Source of the DNA: Nonomuraea polychroma
GTDB taxonomy: Bacteria; Actinomycetota; Actinomycetes; Streptosporangiales; Streptosporangiaceae
DNA: 64,000 bases
Reading direction: 5' to 3'
Assembly (NCBI RefSeq): GCF_004011505.1
Contig: NZ_SAUN01000001.1
Span: 4,588,001-4,652,000, forward strand
How positions within the stretch are numbered: the first letter of the stretch is position 1; every line of letters begins with the position of its first letter. Below, piece after piece: positions 55,162-63,816 of the stretch. A program made the position numbers and the translations under genes. A model generated the notes under the pieces. That model was not told the DNA's origin, searched no databases, and worked only from the letters and a program-made list of their open reading frames with translations.

Positions 55162-57489
55162 TCACTCCTGGTCGGAGCGGCGCGATTCCCAGGTTTTGAC
55201 GATCTGGGACCTGGACGTGAAGTTGAGCTTGCGGAGGATGTTCTCGACATGGCACTCCGCGGTGCGTGGCGCGATGACCAGAGCGTCGGCGATCTCCTTG
55301 TTGGTCAAGCCCTTCGCGACGTACTCGGCGATCTCCCGCTCCCTGCGGGTGAGGACGGACAACACGTCGGATTCGGGTTGCCGGGCGGGCCGTTCGTCCA
55401 GCGCGTAGGCGGCGGCCTGGTCGACGGTGAGCGCCGATCCGCGGCCGAAGGCCGCCTCGAACCGATCGTCTTTCAGGTGCCGCCGGAGGGTGGCCTCGCA
55501 CCGGTCGTGTGCGCCGGCCAGGTGCCCCAGACCGGACAGTGACGTCCCGATCGACCGCCAGACCACCTGGGCGCCGCCCAGCATCTGGGCGGCCTGTTCG
55601 TACTGCCCGTCGTCGGCCAGGACCCAGGCCAGCCCCTCGATGCACTGGGCCAGGCCCAGATGGTCGTTGCAGCGCAGCTTGAGCCGCACGGCGTCACGCA
55701 TCATGGTCACGGCGTCCCGGAGAGCGCCCCGCCGCCACCGCTCCAGAGCCGTGACCCACAAGGCGTAGGACACCGACCATTCGGCGTTCGCGCGTGTGGC
55801 CTTCTCCAGCACCTCCTCGCACAACTTCGCCGAACGTGGGTCGTCCATGAGGACGGCCGTCATGGCGAGCTGGAAGAGCACGACCCACTCATGCCCCCGA
55901 TGGCCGAGGACGCGACGCCGGGCCAGGGCCTCTTCCAGCAGGGAGAAGGCTCGGTCGAAGTCTCCGGCCAGCAACGCGGAAAAGCCCGTGATGTGAAGGG
56001 CGCCGGCGAGCTGGGCCTCGTCGCCGAGCCGCTCCGCCAGCGTCCGGCACTCCTCCAGCAACGGCTTCGCCGCTTCCGGCTCGCCGCGGAGCAGCACGAG
56101 CCACGCGTCGACCCACAGGGCCTTGGCCCGGACCGGCCCGGCGCCGGGCTCCTTGGCGAGCGCCCGCTCCAGCCAATGGTGTCCTTCGCTCGGGGAGCTC
56201 CACGAAAGCCGGTGACTCCACATCGCGGCGGCGATCTCGAGCGCGGCCCAGGCCTCACCGGGCTCGTTCAGGCAGAACTCCAGCGCGGCCCGGACGTTCC
56301 CCTGTTCCCGGGCGAGGCGGCCGAGCCATTCCATCTGACGGTCGCCGAACCATTCCGCCTCGGCCCGCGCCGCGAGGTCGCGGCACCAGTCGCGATGCCG
56401 CAGCCGCAGGGCCTTGTCCTCGCCGGAGGCGACCAGCCGCTCCCGTCCGTACTGGCGCAGCGTGTCCAGCATCTCGAAACGTATGGCGGAGCCCTGCCCG
56501 CGGCGCAGCACGATCGACTTGCCCACCAGCTGGGCCACCAGGTCCGGCACGCTTTCCCTGGCGATGCCGTCCGAGCACACCTGCTCGATCGCCTCCAGGT
56601 CGCTACCGCCGGAGAAGACCGACAACCGCCCCCACAGCGCCTGCTCCTGATCGGAGCACAGGTCATAGCTCCAGTCGAGCAGCGCTCGCAGCGTCTTCTG
56701 CCGTGACGGCGCGGTGGTGGGCCCGGTCGTCAGCAGCCGGAATCGGTCGTCGAGGCGCTCGAGGATCTGCTCAGCGGAGAGAATCAGCATGCGCGCCGCC
56801 GCGAGCTCGATCGCCAGGGGGATGCCGTCCAGCCGCCGGCACAGCCGCGCCACCGCCAGGATGTTGGCGTCGTTGACCTTGAACTCGGGCACGACGGACG
56901 AGGCACGGTCCTCGAACAGCCGCACCGCCTCGTTGTGCAGGACGTCCTCCATGGACGCCTCGGCCGGCTCCGGGACCGTGAACGGCGCGATCTCCAGCAC
57001 CTGCTCACCCGGGAGGTTCAGCGCCTGCCGGCTGGTCGCCAGGATGCGCAGCCCGGGCGCCGTGGACAGCAGGTCGCCGGCCAGTGCCGCGCACTGGGCA
57101 AGGAGGTGCTCACAGTTGTCCAGCAGCAGCAGCGTCTGCTTGTCCCGCAGGTACGCGGTCAGCGACTCCATGTTCGGATAAGGGCATCCGACGACGAGGG
57201 CGGCGACCGTTTCGGCGAGAAGCTCTCCTGCCCCCAGCGGCGCCAGGTCTATCAGCCAGGCCCCGTCCTCGAACTCGCGTGACATCTCCGCGGCGATCCG
57301 ACCCGCCAGCCGGGTCTTGCCCACCCCTCCCACGCCGACGAGGGTGAGCATCCGGCCCGCGGAGAGCAGACGCTTGCCCTCCGCCAGTTCGCGCCTGCGG
57401 CCGACGAAGCTGGTGAGCTCGAGCGGCAGATTCCCGGCGCGCGTTGTCGCCCCCATATCTTCCCCGCTACCCCCGCCGGGCGATCCCAT
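55162..57489 (-). CDS. LAL-type NB-ARC regulator with LuxR HTH
   Basis: This is a 775-residue transcriptional regulator. The NB-ARC ATPase is at ~15-300: Walker A LVGVGGVGKTRLAGRIAAE and Walker B TLLLLDNCEHLL. A TPR-like helical region spans ~370-690. A C-terminal LuxR-type HTH covers ~708-770 (LTRREREIAEYVAKGLTNKE, APRTAECHVENILRKLNFTS). These STAND-class regulators switch on ligand or partner binding. It ends 113 bp before the sugar importer operon on the same strand and may control it. Its paralogue lies just upstream. Confidence 0.92.
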   Translation of the reverse strand: MGSPGGGSGEDMGATTRAGNLPLELTSFVGRRRELAEGKRLLSAGRMLTLVGVGGVGKTRLAGRIAAEMSREFEDGAWLIDLAPLGAGELLAETVAALVVGCPYPNMESLTAYLRDKQTLLLLDNCEHLLAQCAALAGDLLSTAPGLRILATSRQALNLPGEQVLEIAPFTVPEPAEASMEDVLHNEAVRLFEDRASSVVPEFKVNDANILAVARLCRRLDGIPLAIELAAARMLILSAEQILERLDDRFRLLTTGPTTAPSRQKTLRALLDWSYDLCSDQEQALWGRLSVFSGGSDLEAIEQVCSDGIARESVPDLVAQLVGKSIVLRRGQGSAIRFEMLDTLRQYGRERLVASGEDKALRLRHRDWCRDLAARAEAEWFGDRQMEWLGRLAREQGNVRAALEFCLNEPGEAWAALEIAAAMWSHRLSWSSPSEGHHWLERALAKEPGAGPVRAKALWVDAWLVLLRGEPEAAKPLLEECRTLAERLGDEAQLAGALHITGFSALLAGDFDRAFSLLEEALARRRVLGHRGHEWVVLFQLAMTAVLMDDPRSAKLCEEVLEKATRANAEWSVSYALWVTALERWRRGALRDAVTMMRDAVRLKLRCNDHLGLAQCIEGLAWVLADDGQYEQAAQMLGGAQVVWRSIGTSLSGLGHLAGAHDRCEATLRRHLKDDRFEAAFGRGSALTVDQAAAYALDERPARQPESDVLSVLTRREREIAEYVAKGLTNKEIADALVIAPRTAECHVENILRKLNFTSRSQIVKTWESRRSDQE

Positions 57490-57586
57490 GACAGGGCGGA
57501 CGCAAACCCTGGCCCGCCGTCACGGCCACGCCGTCACGTGCGGCCAAGCGCACCTCCACGGCATGCACGTGCGGGGGACCGCCCGG

Positions 57587-59686
57587 TCAGCCGCCGGAGG
57601 GCTGGGGCCGGCAGTCGTGCAGCGCATAGGCGATCGCCTGCTCGACGGTCGTGCAGTTCCGCTCGGCCTCCTGCCGCGCCGCCCGGCACCTCGCCTCCCC
57701 GAGGACGTGGCGGACCCGCCGGACACAGCGGTCGTGGAGTTCGGATGTCTGAGGGGAGCGGAACCCGGCGCTCGCCCCGATCGAGCGCCAGATCACCCCG
57801 GCGGCGCCCAGCAGCCGCGCGGCCCGGACGAGCTCGTGCCTCGACTCCGCGATCCACGCCAGCAGCTCGATCGTCAGCGAGGCGCCCACGGCGTCATTGA
57901 ACTCCCACTGGATCGACAGCCCACGGCGGGCCAGGTCGTCGGCCCGCTCGGTGTCGCCTTCGGCCCAGACCTCCAGCCCGTACGCCCACAGTGCGTAGGC
58001 GTGCCAGCATCGCTCGCCGAGTTCTTCGCTGAGGGTCAGCGTCCGCTCGGCCAGCGCCTTGCACCGAGCGGTATCGCCCACGTTGGAGTAGGACCTGGCC
58101 TGAACGAGCATCGACAGCAGGATGCCATTGGCCTCCTCCAGGCGCTGATGAGCGGCGATCGCCTCCTCGAGGTGGCCGATCGCCTCACTCACGCGTCCCT
58201 GGTAGATGGCGTCGATGCCGCGCATCGTGCGCGCGTATGCCTGGGAGACCTCGTCATGCTGCTGCTCGGCCAGCCTCTCGCACTCGCCGAGACAGCGGCC
58301 GGCTGCCCGGTGGTCTCCAAGGTTCACCGCCGTCCACGCCGCCACCCACAGCGCGGCCGTGCGCGCCGGGCTGGGCTCGCCGGACAAGCCCAGCGCCCGC
58401 TCCAGCCACCAGCGTCCTTCCGTGACGTATCCGCCGACGCACCAGTGGTACCGCAACGCCGCCGTGAGGGCCAGCGCCGGCTCCGGCCCGGCGGGATCGC
58501 GCATGCACCACTCCAGCGCGGCCCGCAGGTTGTCGTGGTCGGTACGCAACCGGGCCAGGGCCGCCACCTGCCCCGGACCGCTCCAGCCGGCGTTCATCCG
58601 CTCGACCAGGCCGAGGAAATAATCACGGTGCCGGCTCGACAGCCGGTCCATCTCGCCCTGCTCGGCCAGCCTCTCCCGGCCGTAGTCGCGGATCGTCTCC
58701 AGCATCCGGTAGCGGACGGAGCCCTTCACCTCCACCCGCATGATGATCGACTGCTTCACCAGCCCGTCGACGAGATCGAGGATCTCCTCCCCGCCCAGAT
58801 CGGCGTCCACGCAGACGCTTTCTGCGGCGTCCAGGTCGAAACCGCCGGCGAACACCGACAGCCGCGCCCACAGCCGCCGCTCCTGTGGGGTGCACAGCGC
58901 GTGGCTCCAGTCGATCGTGGCGCGCAGGGTCTGCTGCCGGGGCAGCGCCGCCGGGTTCCCGCCGGTCAGCAGCGCCAAGCGGTCCTCCAGACGGCTGACC
59001 ACCTGCTCGATCGACAGCGACGCCAGCCGGGCCGCGGCGAGCTCGATCGCCAGCGGGATCCCCTCCAGCCGGGCGCAGAGTGCCGCGACGGCATGGCGGT
59101 TCTCCTTGGTCACGGCGAAGTCCCGCGTGCCGGTCGTGGCCCGGTCGGCCAGCAGGCGCACCGCCTCGCGGCGCATCAGCGCGGCCGTGGGCGGAAGCCG
59201 GTCGGGATCGGGCACCGACAGCGGCGGCACCACCAGGACGTGCTCCCCCGGGACGCCCAGCGTCTGCCTGCTGGTGGCGAGGATCCGCAGCCCGGGGACG
59301 CTGCGCAACATCGTTTCGGCGAACAGCGCGCACGCCTGGCACAGGTGCTCGCAGTTGTCCAGAACGATGAGCAGCGCCCGGTCGGCGAGGTAACCGGCCA
59401 GCTGTTCCTCCGGCGGCCTGCCGGAGCGGTCCTGGATGCCCAGCGTGTCCGCCACGGTCCGGGCCACCAGCGTGCCGTCGCGCAACGCCGCCAGATCGAC
59501 CACCCACACGCCGTCGCGGAACACCCGCTCGGACCGTGCCGCCACCTCGAGCGCCAGCCGCGTCTTGCCCACGCCGCCCACGCCCGTCAGCGTGACCAAC
59601 CGGGCGCGGGACAGGGCTCTCGACACCTGAGTGATCTCGCGCCGCCGGCCGACGAAGCTGCTCTCCGCGACGGGGAGGCTCCCCAT
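57587..59686 (-). CDS. NB-ARC/TPR protein without LuxR domain
   Basis: This is a 699-residue paralogue of the regulator at 55162. The NB-ARC part is intact (LTGVGGVGKTRLALEVAARS, LIVLDNCEHLCQACALFAET, LDWSH-like and LWARLSVFAGGFDLDAAE). The TPR-like region follows, but the protein ends at TVEQAIAYALHDCRPQPSGG, exactly where the neighbour continues into its LuxR HTH. No remnant of the HTH is visible in the 97 bp downstream. It may act with the neighbour as a non-DNA-binding partner, or be a truncated copy. GGGAGGGGG precedes the ATG. Confidence 0.87.
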   Translation of the reverse strand: MGSLPVAESSFVGRRREITQVSRALSRARLVTLTGVGGVGKTRLALEVAARSERVFRDGVWVVDLAALRDGTLVARTVADTLGIQDRSGRPPEEQLAGYLADRALLIVLDNCEHLCQACALFAETMLRSVPGLRILATSRQTLGVPGEHVLVVPPLSVPDPDRLPPTAALMRREAVRLLADRATTGTRDFAVTKENRHAVAALCARLEGIPLAIELAAARLASLSIEQVVSRLEDRLALLTGGNPAALPRQQTLRATIDWSHALCTPQERRLWARLSVFAGGFDLDAAESVCVDADLGGEEILDLVDGLVKQSIIMRVEVKGSVRYRMLETIRDYGRERLAEQGEMDRLSSRHRDYFLGLVERMNAGWSGPGQVAALARLRTDHDNLRAALEWCMRDPAGPEPALALTAALRYHWCVGGYVTEGRWWLERALGLSGEPSPARTAALWVAAWTAVNLGDHRAAGRCLGECERLAEQQHDEVSQAYARTMRGIDAIYQGRVSEAIGHLEEAIAAHQRLEEANGILLSMLVQARSYSNVGDTARCKALAERTLTLSEELGERCWHAYALWAYGLEVWAEGDTERADDLARRGLSIQWEFNDAVGASLTIELLAWIAESRHELVRAARLLGAAGVIWRSIGASAGFRSPQTSELHDRCVRRVRHVLGEARCRAARQEAERNCTTVEQAIAYALHDCRPQPSGG

Positions 59687-59812
59687 CGCCCCCTCCCAGG
59701 CAAGACGGTCACATCACTGCAAGCGTAGTCCACGCAGGTCACGGCGCCGGAGCGGCCTTGCCGGCCCGGCGGCCGTCGCGCCCGCGCCGGGGTCCGGGAG
59801 CGGCCGTGCCAC

Positions 59813-59818
59813 TAGCAT
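59813..59818 (+). promoter_or_regulatory. Candidate -10 box (TAGCAT) for leaderless YciI gene
   Basis: TAGCAT ends 6 nt before GTG 59825, with no Shine-Dalgarno sequence between. Confidence 0.45.
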
Positions 59819-59824
59819 GTGCCC

Positions 59825-60172
59825 GTGAAATACATGCTGATGATCTACGCCAACCCGGAGTCGCAGCAAGCCGTGGCCGATCATGGCGACGCGGTGATGG
59901 CCGAGGTCGACGCGTTGATGAAGGAGCTCGGCGAGAGCGGCGAGCTGGTCGGCGGGCAGGCGCTGGACGGGCCCGGGGCGGCCAGGACCGTGAAGGTGCG
60001 GGGCGGCGTGCCGGCGGTCACCGACGGGCCGTTCCTGGAGGCCAAGGAGTTCCTGGCCGGCTATCTGATCGTGGAGTGCGCGAGCGTCGAGCGGGCCACG
60101 GAGATCGCGGCCCGCTGGCCGGACGCGCGGCTGTGCGCGATGGAGGTACGCCCGATCATCGACGAGGTGTGA
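59825..60172 (+). CDS. YciI-family (DGPF) protein
   Basis: This is a 115-residue protein. KYMLMIYANPESQQAVADHG opens the YciI fold and VTDGPFLEAKEFLAGYLIVE holds the DGPF signature. DGPF proteins are commonly encoded with ECF42-type sigma factors, as here: the sigma gene GTG at 60169 overlaps this stop. Their role is unclear; a substrate or sensor function for the sigma factor is inferred. GTG 59825 (VKYMLMIY) is preferred over GTG 59819. Confidence 0.9.
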   Translation: MKYMLMIYANPESQQAVADHGDAVMAEVDALMKELGESGELVGGQALDGPGAARTVKVRGGVPAVTDGPFLEAKEFLAGYLIVECASVERATEIAARWPDARLCAMEVRPIIDEV

Positions 60173-61410
60173 CGGCCGTGGCCGATGTCGAGAGCCTGCT
60201 GCGGGAGCTGGCCCCGCAGGTGCTGGGCGTGCTCGTACGGCGCTACGAGCAGTTCGGCACCTGCGAGGACGCCGTGCAGGAGGCGCTGCTCGACGCGGCC
60301 GTGCAGTGGCCGGAGCAGGGCCTGCCGGACAGCCCGCGGGCGTGGCTGATCACCGTGGCCTCCCGCCGGGTCGTCGACCACATGCGCAGCGAGCACGCGC
60401 GGCGGCGGCGGGAGGAGAGCGTGGCGGTCAGCGTGCCCGCCGACGCGTTCGTGGCGCCGTCGCCGGGCGAGGAGCGGCCCGGCGACCAGGACGACACGCT
60501 GACGCTGCTGTTCCTGTGCTGTCATCCCGCGTTGTCGCAGCCCTCGCAGCTGGCGCTCACGCTGCGGGCCGTGGGCGGGCTGACGACGGCGCAGATCGCC
60601 AGCGCGTTCCTGGTGCCCGAGGCGACGATGGCGCAGCGCATCAGCCGGGCCAAGCAGCGCATCAAGGCCACCGGCGTGCCGTTCGCGATGCCGCCGGAGG
60701 CCGAGCGGGCCGACCGGCTGCGGGTGGTGCTGCACGTCCTGTACTTGATCTTCAATGAGGGATATACCGCCACCTCCGGGCCCGAGTTGCACCGGACGGA
60801 GCTGACCAGCGAGGCGATCAGGCTCGCCAGGGCCGTGCGCCGGCTGCTGCCCGGCGACGGGGAGGTGGCCGGGCTGCTGGCGCTCATGCTGCTGACCGAG
60901 GCGCGGCGGGCGGCGCGGGCCAGGCCGGACGGCGGGCTGATCCCGCTGGCCGAGCAGGACCGTAGCCTGTGGGACCGGCGGCTCATCGACGAGGGCGTCG
61001 AGCTGGTGACCAAGGCACTGTCGACGACCGCGCTCGGGCCGTACCAGCTGCAGGCGGCCATCGCGGCCGTGCACGACGAGGCCGCCACGGCGGAGGAGAC
61101 CGACTGGCCACAGATCCTGGCGTTGTACGGGGTGCTGTCCGGCGTGGACGACAACCCGGTCGTCAAGCTCAACCAAGCGGTGGCCGTGGCCATGGTGCAC
61201 GGTCCGCGGGCCGGGCTCGACCTGCTCGAACGCCTGGCGGCCGACGAGCGGATGACGCGGCACCACCGGCTGGCGGCGGTCCGCGCCCACCTGCTGGAGA
61301 TGGCGGGCGACGCGGAAGCGGCGGTGGCCGGCTACCGGGAGGCGGCCCGGCTGACGACGAGCCTGCCGGAGCAGCGCTACCTTGAAGACCGAGCAAACCG
61401 CCTGTCTTGA
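60169..61410 (+). CDS. ECF42-type RNA polymerase sigma factor
   Basis: This is a 413-residue ECF sigma factor with a C-terminal extension. Sigma-2 is VLVRRYEQFGTCEDAVQEAL and SPRAWLITVASRRVVDHMRS; sigma-4 is TLRAVGGLTTAQIASAFLVP, EATMAQRISRAKQRIKATGV. The ~200-residue extension (LIFNEGYTATSGPELHRTEL, LLALMLLTEARRAARARPDG) is the SnoaL/TPR-like tail of ECF42, which controls activity in place of an anti-sigma factor. It is translationally coupled to the YciI gene. Confidence 0.93.
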   Translation: MTAVADVESLLRELAPQVLGVLVRRYEQFGTCEDAVQEALLDAAVQWPEQGLPDSPRAWLITVASRRVVDHMRSEHARRRREESVAVSVPADAFVAPSPGEERPGDQDDTLTLLFLCCHPALSQPSQLALTLRAVGGLTTAQIASAFLVPEATMAQRISRAKQRIKATGVPFAMPPEAERADRLRVVLHVLYLIFNEGYTATSGPELHRTELTSEAIRLARAVRRLLPGDGEVAGLLALMLLTEARRAARARPDGGLIPLAEQDRSLWDRRLIDEGVELVTKALSTTALGPYQLQAAIAAVHDEAATAEETDWPQILALYGVLSGVDDNPVVKLNQAVAVAMVHGPRAGLDLLERLAADERMTRHHRLAAVRAHLLEMAGDAEAAVAGYREAARLTTSLPEQRYLEDRANRLS

Positions 61411-61435
61411 CAATGATTTTTTTCGGTGCCATCGT
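61407..61435 (+). promoter_or_regulatory. Candidate promoter TTGACA-17-CATCGT
   Basis: A perfect -35 TTGACA (61407-61412) overlaps the sigma gene stop; 17 bp later CATCGT (61430-61435) ends 6 nt before ATG 61442, fitting a leaderless start. The -10 box is weak. Confidence 0.5.
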
Positions 61436-61441
61436 TCACCC

Positions 61442-62029
61442 ATGCATGAAGTGGCCGTGATCGAGGATCCCGCGGCGGCCGAGGCCTCGCTCGATCCCAT
61501 GCGCTCGAAACTGCTGGCCGAGCTGGTCGAGCCGGGCTCGGCCACGTCACTGGCCGCAAAGGTGGGCCTGGCACGGCAGAAGGTCAACTACCATCTGCGC
61601 ACGCTGGAGCGGCACGGCCTGGTCGAGCTGGTCGAGGAGCGCAGGAAGGGCAACGTCACCGAGCGGGTCATGCAGGCCACCGCCGCGTCCTTCGTGATCT
61701 CCCCGAACGCGCTGGCCGCCGTCCAGCCCGATCCGGGCCGCTCCCCCGACCGGCTGTCCGCGCGGTGGCTGCTGGCCCTGGCCGCGCAGCTCGTCCGGGA
61801 CGTCGGCACCCTCATCACGGGAGCCGCGAAGGCGCAGCAGCGGGTGACGACGTTCGCGATCGACGGCGAGGTGCGCTTCGCCTCGGCGGCCGACCGGGCG
61901 GCGTTCGCCGAGGAGCTGGCCACCTGCGTGACGTCGCTGGTCAGCAAATATCACGACGAGAGCGCCGAAGGCGGGCGCGCGCATCGCCTGGTCGTCGCCG
62001 TACATCCTGCCGTGAAGCGGGAGCGCTGA
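61442..62029 (+). CDS. Winged-helix regulator, ArsR-like
   Basis: This is a 195-residue protein. The N-terminal winged helix is DPMRSKLLAELVEPGSATSL, AKVGLARQKVNYHLRTLERH, GLVELVEERRKGNVTERVMQ, the ArsR/HTH_20 type. The C-terminal domain (WLLALAAQLVRDVGTLITGA, VRFASAADRAAFAEELATCV) is a dimerisation or sensor region. In relatives such regulators lie beside a gene for an ATPase homologue (AHSA1) or transporter, which is absent here. It stands alone. Confidence 0.88.
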   Translation: MHEVAVIEDPAAAEASLDPMRSKLLAELVEPGSATSLAAKVGLARQKVNYHLRTLERHGLVELVEERRKGNVTERVMQATAASFVISPNALAAVQPDPGRSPDRLSARWLLALAAQLVRDVGTLITGAAKAQQRVTTFAIDGEVRFASAADRAAFAEELATCVTSLVSKYHDESAEGGRAHRLVVAVHPAVKRER

Positions 62030-62359
62030 CGTGGGGCGGGAGTTCGAGCTACCTCAGGAGGCACGCATCGGACCGCCCAGGCCCGAACGGGCGCCCGTAG
62101 GCGTGAGGGGCCCCGACCCCCGCATCCCCGGACCACGGGACACGATCCGCGCCGCCCGGGTACGGCGAGAACGCCGGGCGACCAGAACGCTCACACCGTT
62201 CGGAGCGTTCGGCTGAGCACGCGCGACTCATGCTCAGTCCTTAGGAACGGTTCGGCGGGTCCATGATCGCTGCCCACCTCGTCTTCAAGGGCGAGGATCA
62301 GGGGCCTGCGTGGCGGGAGTGGCTGGCACGTTCGCGCGTGAACGGGGCATGACGAGGGC
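62030..62359. other. Intergenic region, nothing firm
   Basis: This 330-bp stretch holds only a 61-codon open frame (GTG 62031 to 62216) of Arg/Pro/Gly-rich sequence with no known domain. No terminator or strong promoter was recognised. Confidence 0.4.
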
Positions 62360-62842
62360 ATGAAGGTCGTCGCATTGTCGGACACCCATGCGCCCAGGCG
62401 CTGGCGCTCGTGCCCGCCCAGGGTCGCCGAGCACCTGCGGGACGCGGACGTCATCCTGCACGCGGGAGACGTCTGCGTCGCCTCGGTGCTGGACGAACTG
62501 GCCACGTACGCGCCGGTTCACGTGGTGAAGGGCAACAACGACGGCCCCGACGTGGAGGCGCCGGAGACCCTTGAGCTCACTCTGGAGGGGCTGCGGGTGG
62601 GCATGATCCACGACAGCGGCCCGGCCAAGGGCCGGCTGGCCCGTCTGCGCCGCCGGTTCCCGCAGGCGGACCTGGTGGTCTTCGGGCACTCGCACATCCC
62701 GCTGGACGAGTCGGGCGAGGGCCTGCGGATCTTCAACCCGGGCTCGCCCACCGACCGCCGCCGCCAGCCGCACGGCACGCTCGGCCTGCTCACGATCGAG
62801 GACGGTGTGCTGACCCGGGCCGAGATCGTGCCCGTCACGTGA
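62360..62842 (+). CDS. YfcE/MJ0936-family metallophosphoesterase
   Basis: This is a 160-residue calcineurin-like phosphoesterase. VVALSDTHAP (metal ligands Asp and His), DVILHAGDVCVASVLDELAT, VVKGNNDGPDVE (Asn ligand), GMIHDSGPAKGR and VVFGHSHIPLDESGEGLRIF (two His ligands) are the two-metal site motifs. Substrates of the family include phosphodiesters and 2',3'-cyclic nucleotides. Its 3' end overlaps the convergent pseudogene by 8 bp. Confidence 0.92.
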   Translation: MKVVALSDTHAPRRWRSCPPRVAEHLRDADVILHAGDVCVASVLDELATYAPVHVVKGNNDGPDVEAPETLELTLEGLRVGMIHDSGPAKGRLARLRRRFPQADLVVFGHSHIPLDESGEGLRIFNPGSPTDRRRQPHGTLGLLTIEDGVLTRAEIVPVT

Positions 62843-63600
62843 CGACGTCGTCGCGCGCCTTCTCCAGATTGGCCTTGAGCTCCTCCAGGACGTCGGCGTA
62901 GCCCAGGTAGCTGTAGCGCTCGGCGGCGCGCCACGGATAGAGCTGGCCGGCCTTGACCGCGGGCAGCTTGGCCCAGGTCGGCTTCTTCGCCATCTCCTCG
63001 ATCGTCATCGACTGGGCGCGGGCGTCCACGAGGATCACGTCGGCCTGGTACTTGTCGGCGTTCTCCCAGCTCACGAGCTCCCAGAAGCCGCCTTCCGAGG
63101 GCTTCGGCGGGGAGACGACGTTCAGGCCCAGCTCGCCCCAGTACGTCGACGATCTCCAGCAAGGGCTTGCCGCTGTGCATCACGCCCACGGACGGCGCGA
63201 TCTGGTCGACGGCCGCGGCGGACTCCGCGGGGACTTACCAGAGCTTGTTCTTCTCGTACATGCCCGCCACGAGCACGTCGGGCTGGAGCGAGGCGTACTT
63301 CTCGACGTTGAACTCGCCGAAGGCGTTCCCGATCGACTCCACCTTCGTGATGTCGACCTCGCCCACCGCCCGGTCACGGCTGCCGTCCTTGAGCCGGTGC
63401 GGGCCGTACACCGCGATGGGGCGTACGCCGAAGTCCCACAGCGCGGCCGCCGAGTCGAACTGGGCCACGATGCGCTGCGGCCGCTGCGGCAGGGAGATGT
63501 TCTTGCCCCGGTCGTCGGTCCAGGTCCAAGGGCCCTGCCCGGCGGCGGAGGCCGGGGCCGAGGAGGCCGGAGCGGCGGGCCTGAGCGTGGTCCGGCGTGA
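62835..63600 (-). pseudogene. Decayed iron-siderophore substrate-binding protein
   Basis: The remains match a FepB/FhuD-type binding protein: WTWTDDRGKNISLPQRPQRI, VAQFDSAAALWDFGVRPIAV, SLQPDVLVAGMYEKNKLW, then an in-frame TAA, then VPAESAAAVDQIAPSVGVMH. After KPLLEIV the frame breaks and sequence is missing; another frame resumes at ELGLNVVSPPKPSEGGFWEL, NADKYQADVILVDARAQSMT and ends at 62835. A TGA just upstream of the mature part leaves no start or signal peptide. Three separate lesions make it a pseudogene. Confidence 0.8.
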
Positions 63601-63816
63601 TCACGCCGGCCGGTACCCCTTCTGCGGGACCGGAGGACGCCGTCCGTACGACCGGTGACGTAGCCCGGGCGGCGACGGCGGACGGATTCCGATTCCCGGC
63701 TACGGCAACATCCTGGAGTCCTTCGGGGCTTAAGGGGCGCGGTAAGGCCGCGGGAACGAGACCGTAAGCGCCCTCCAGCACAGTGATCCCAGATCACCGC
63801 AGAGAAGGGCAGAACG

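Noticed and set aside
62031..62216. 61-codon frame after the ArsR-like gene
   Set aside because: It is Arg/Pro/Gly-rich with no domain and no ribosome-binding site; codon use does not separate it from random GC-rich sequence.
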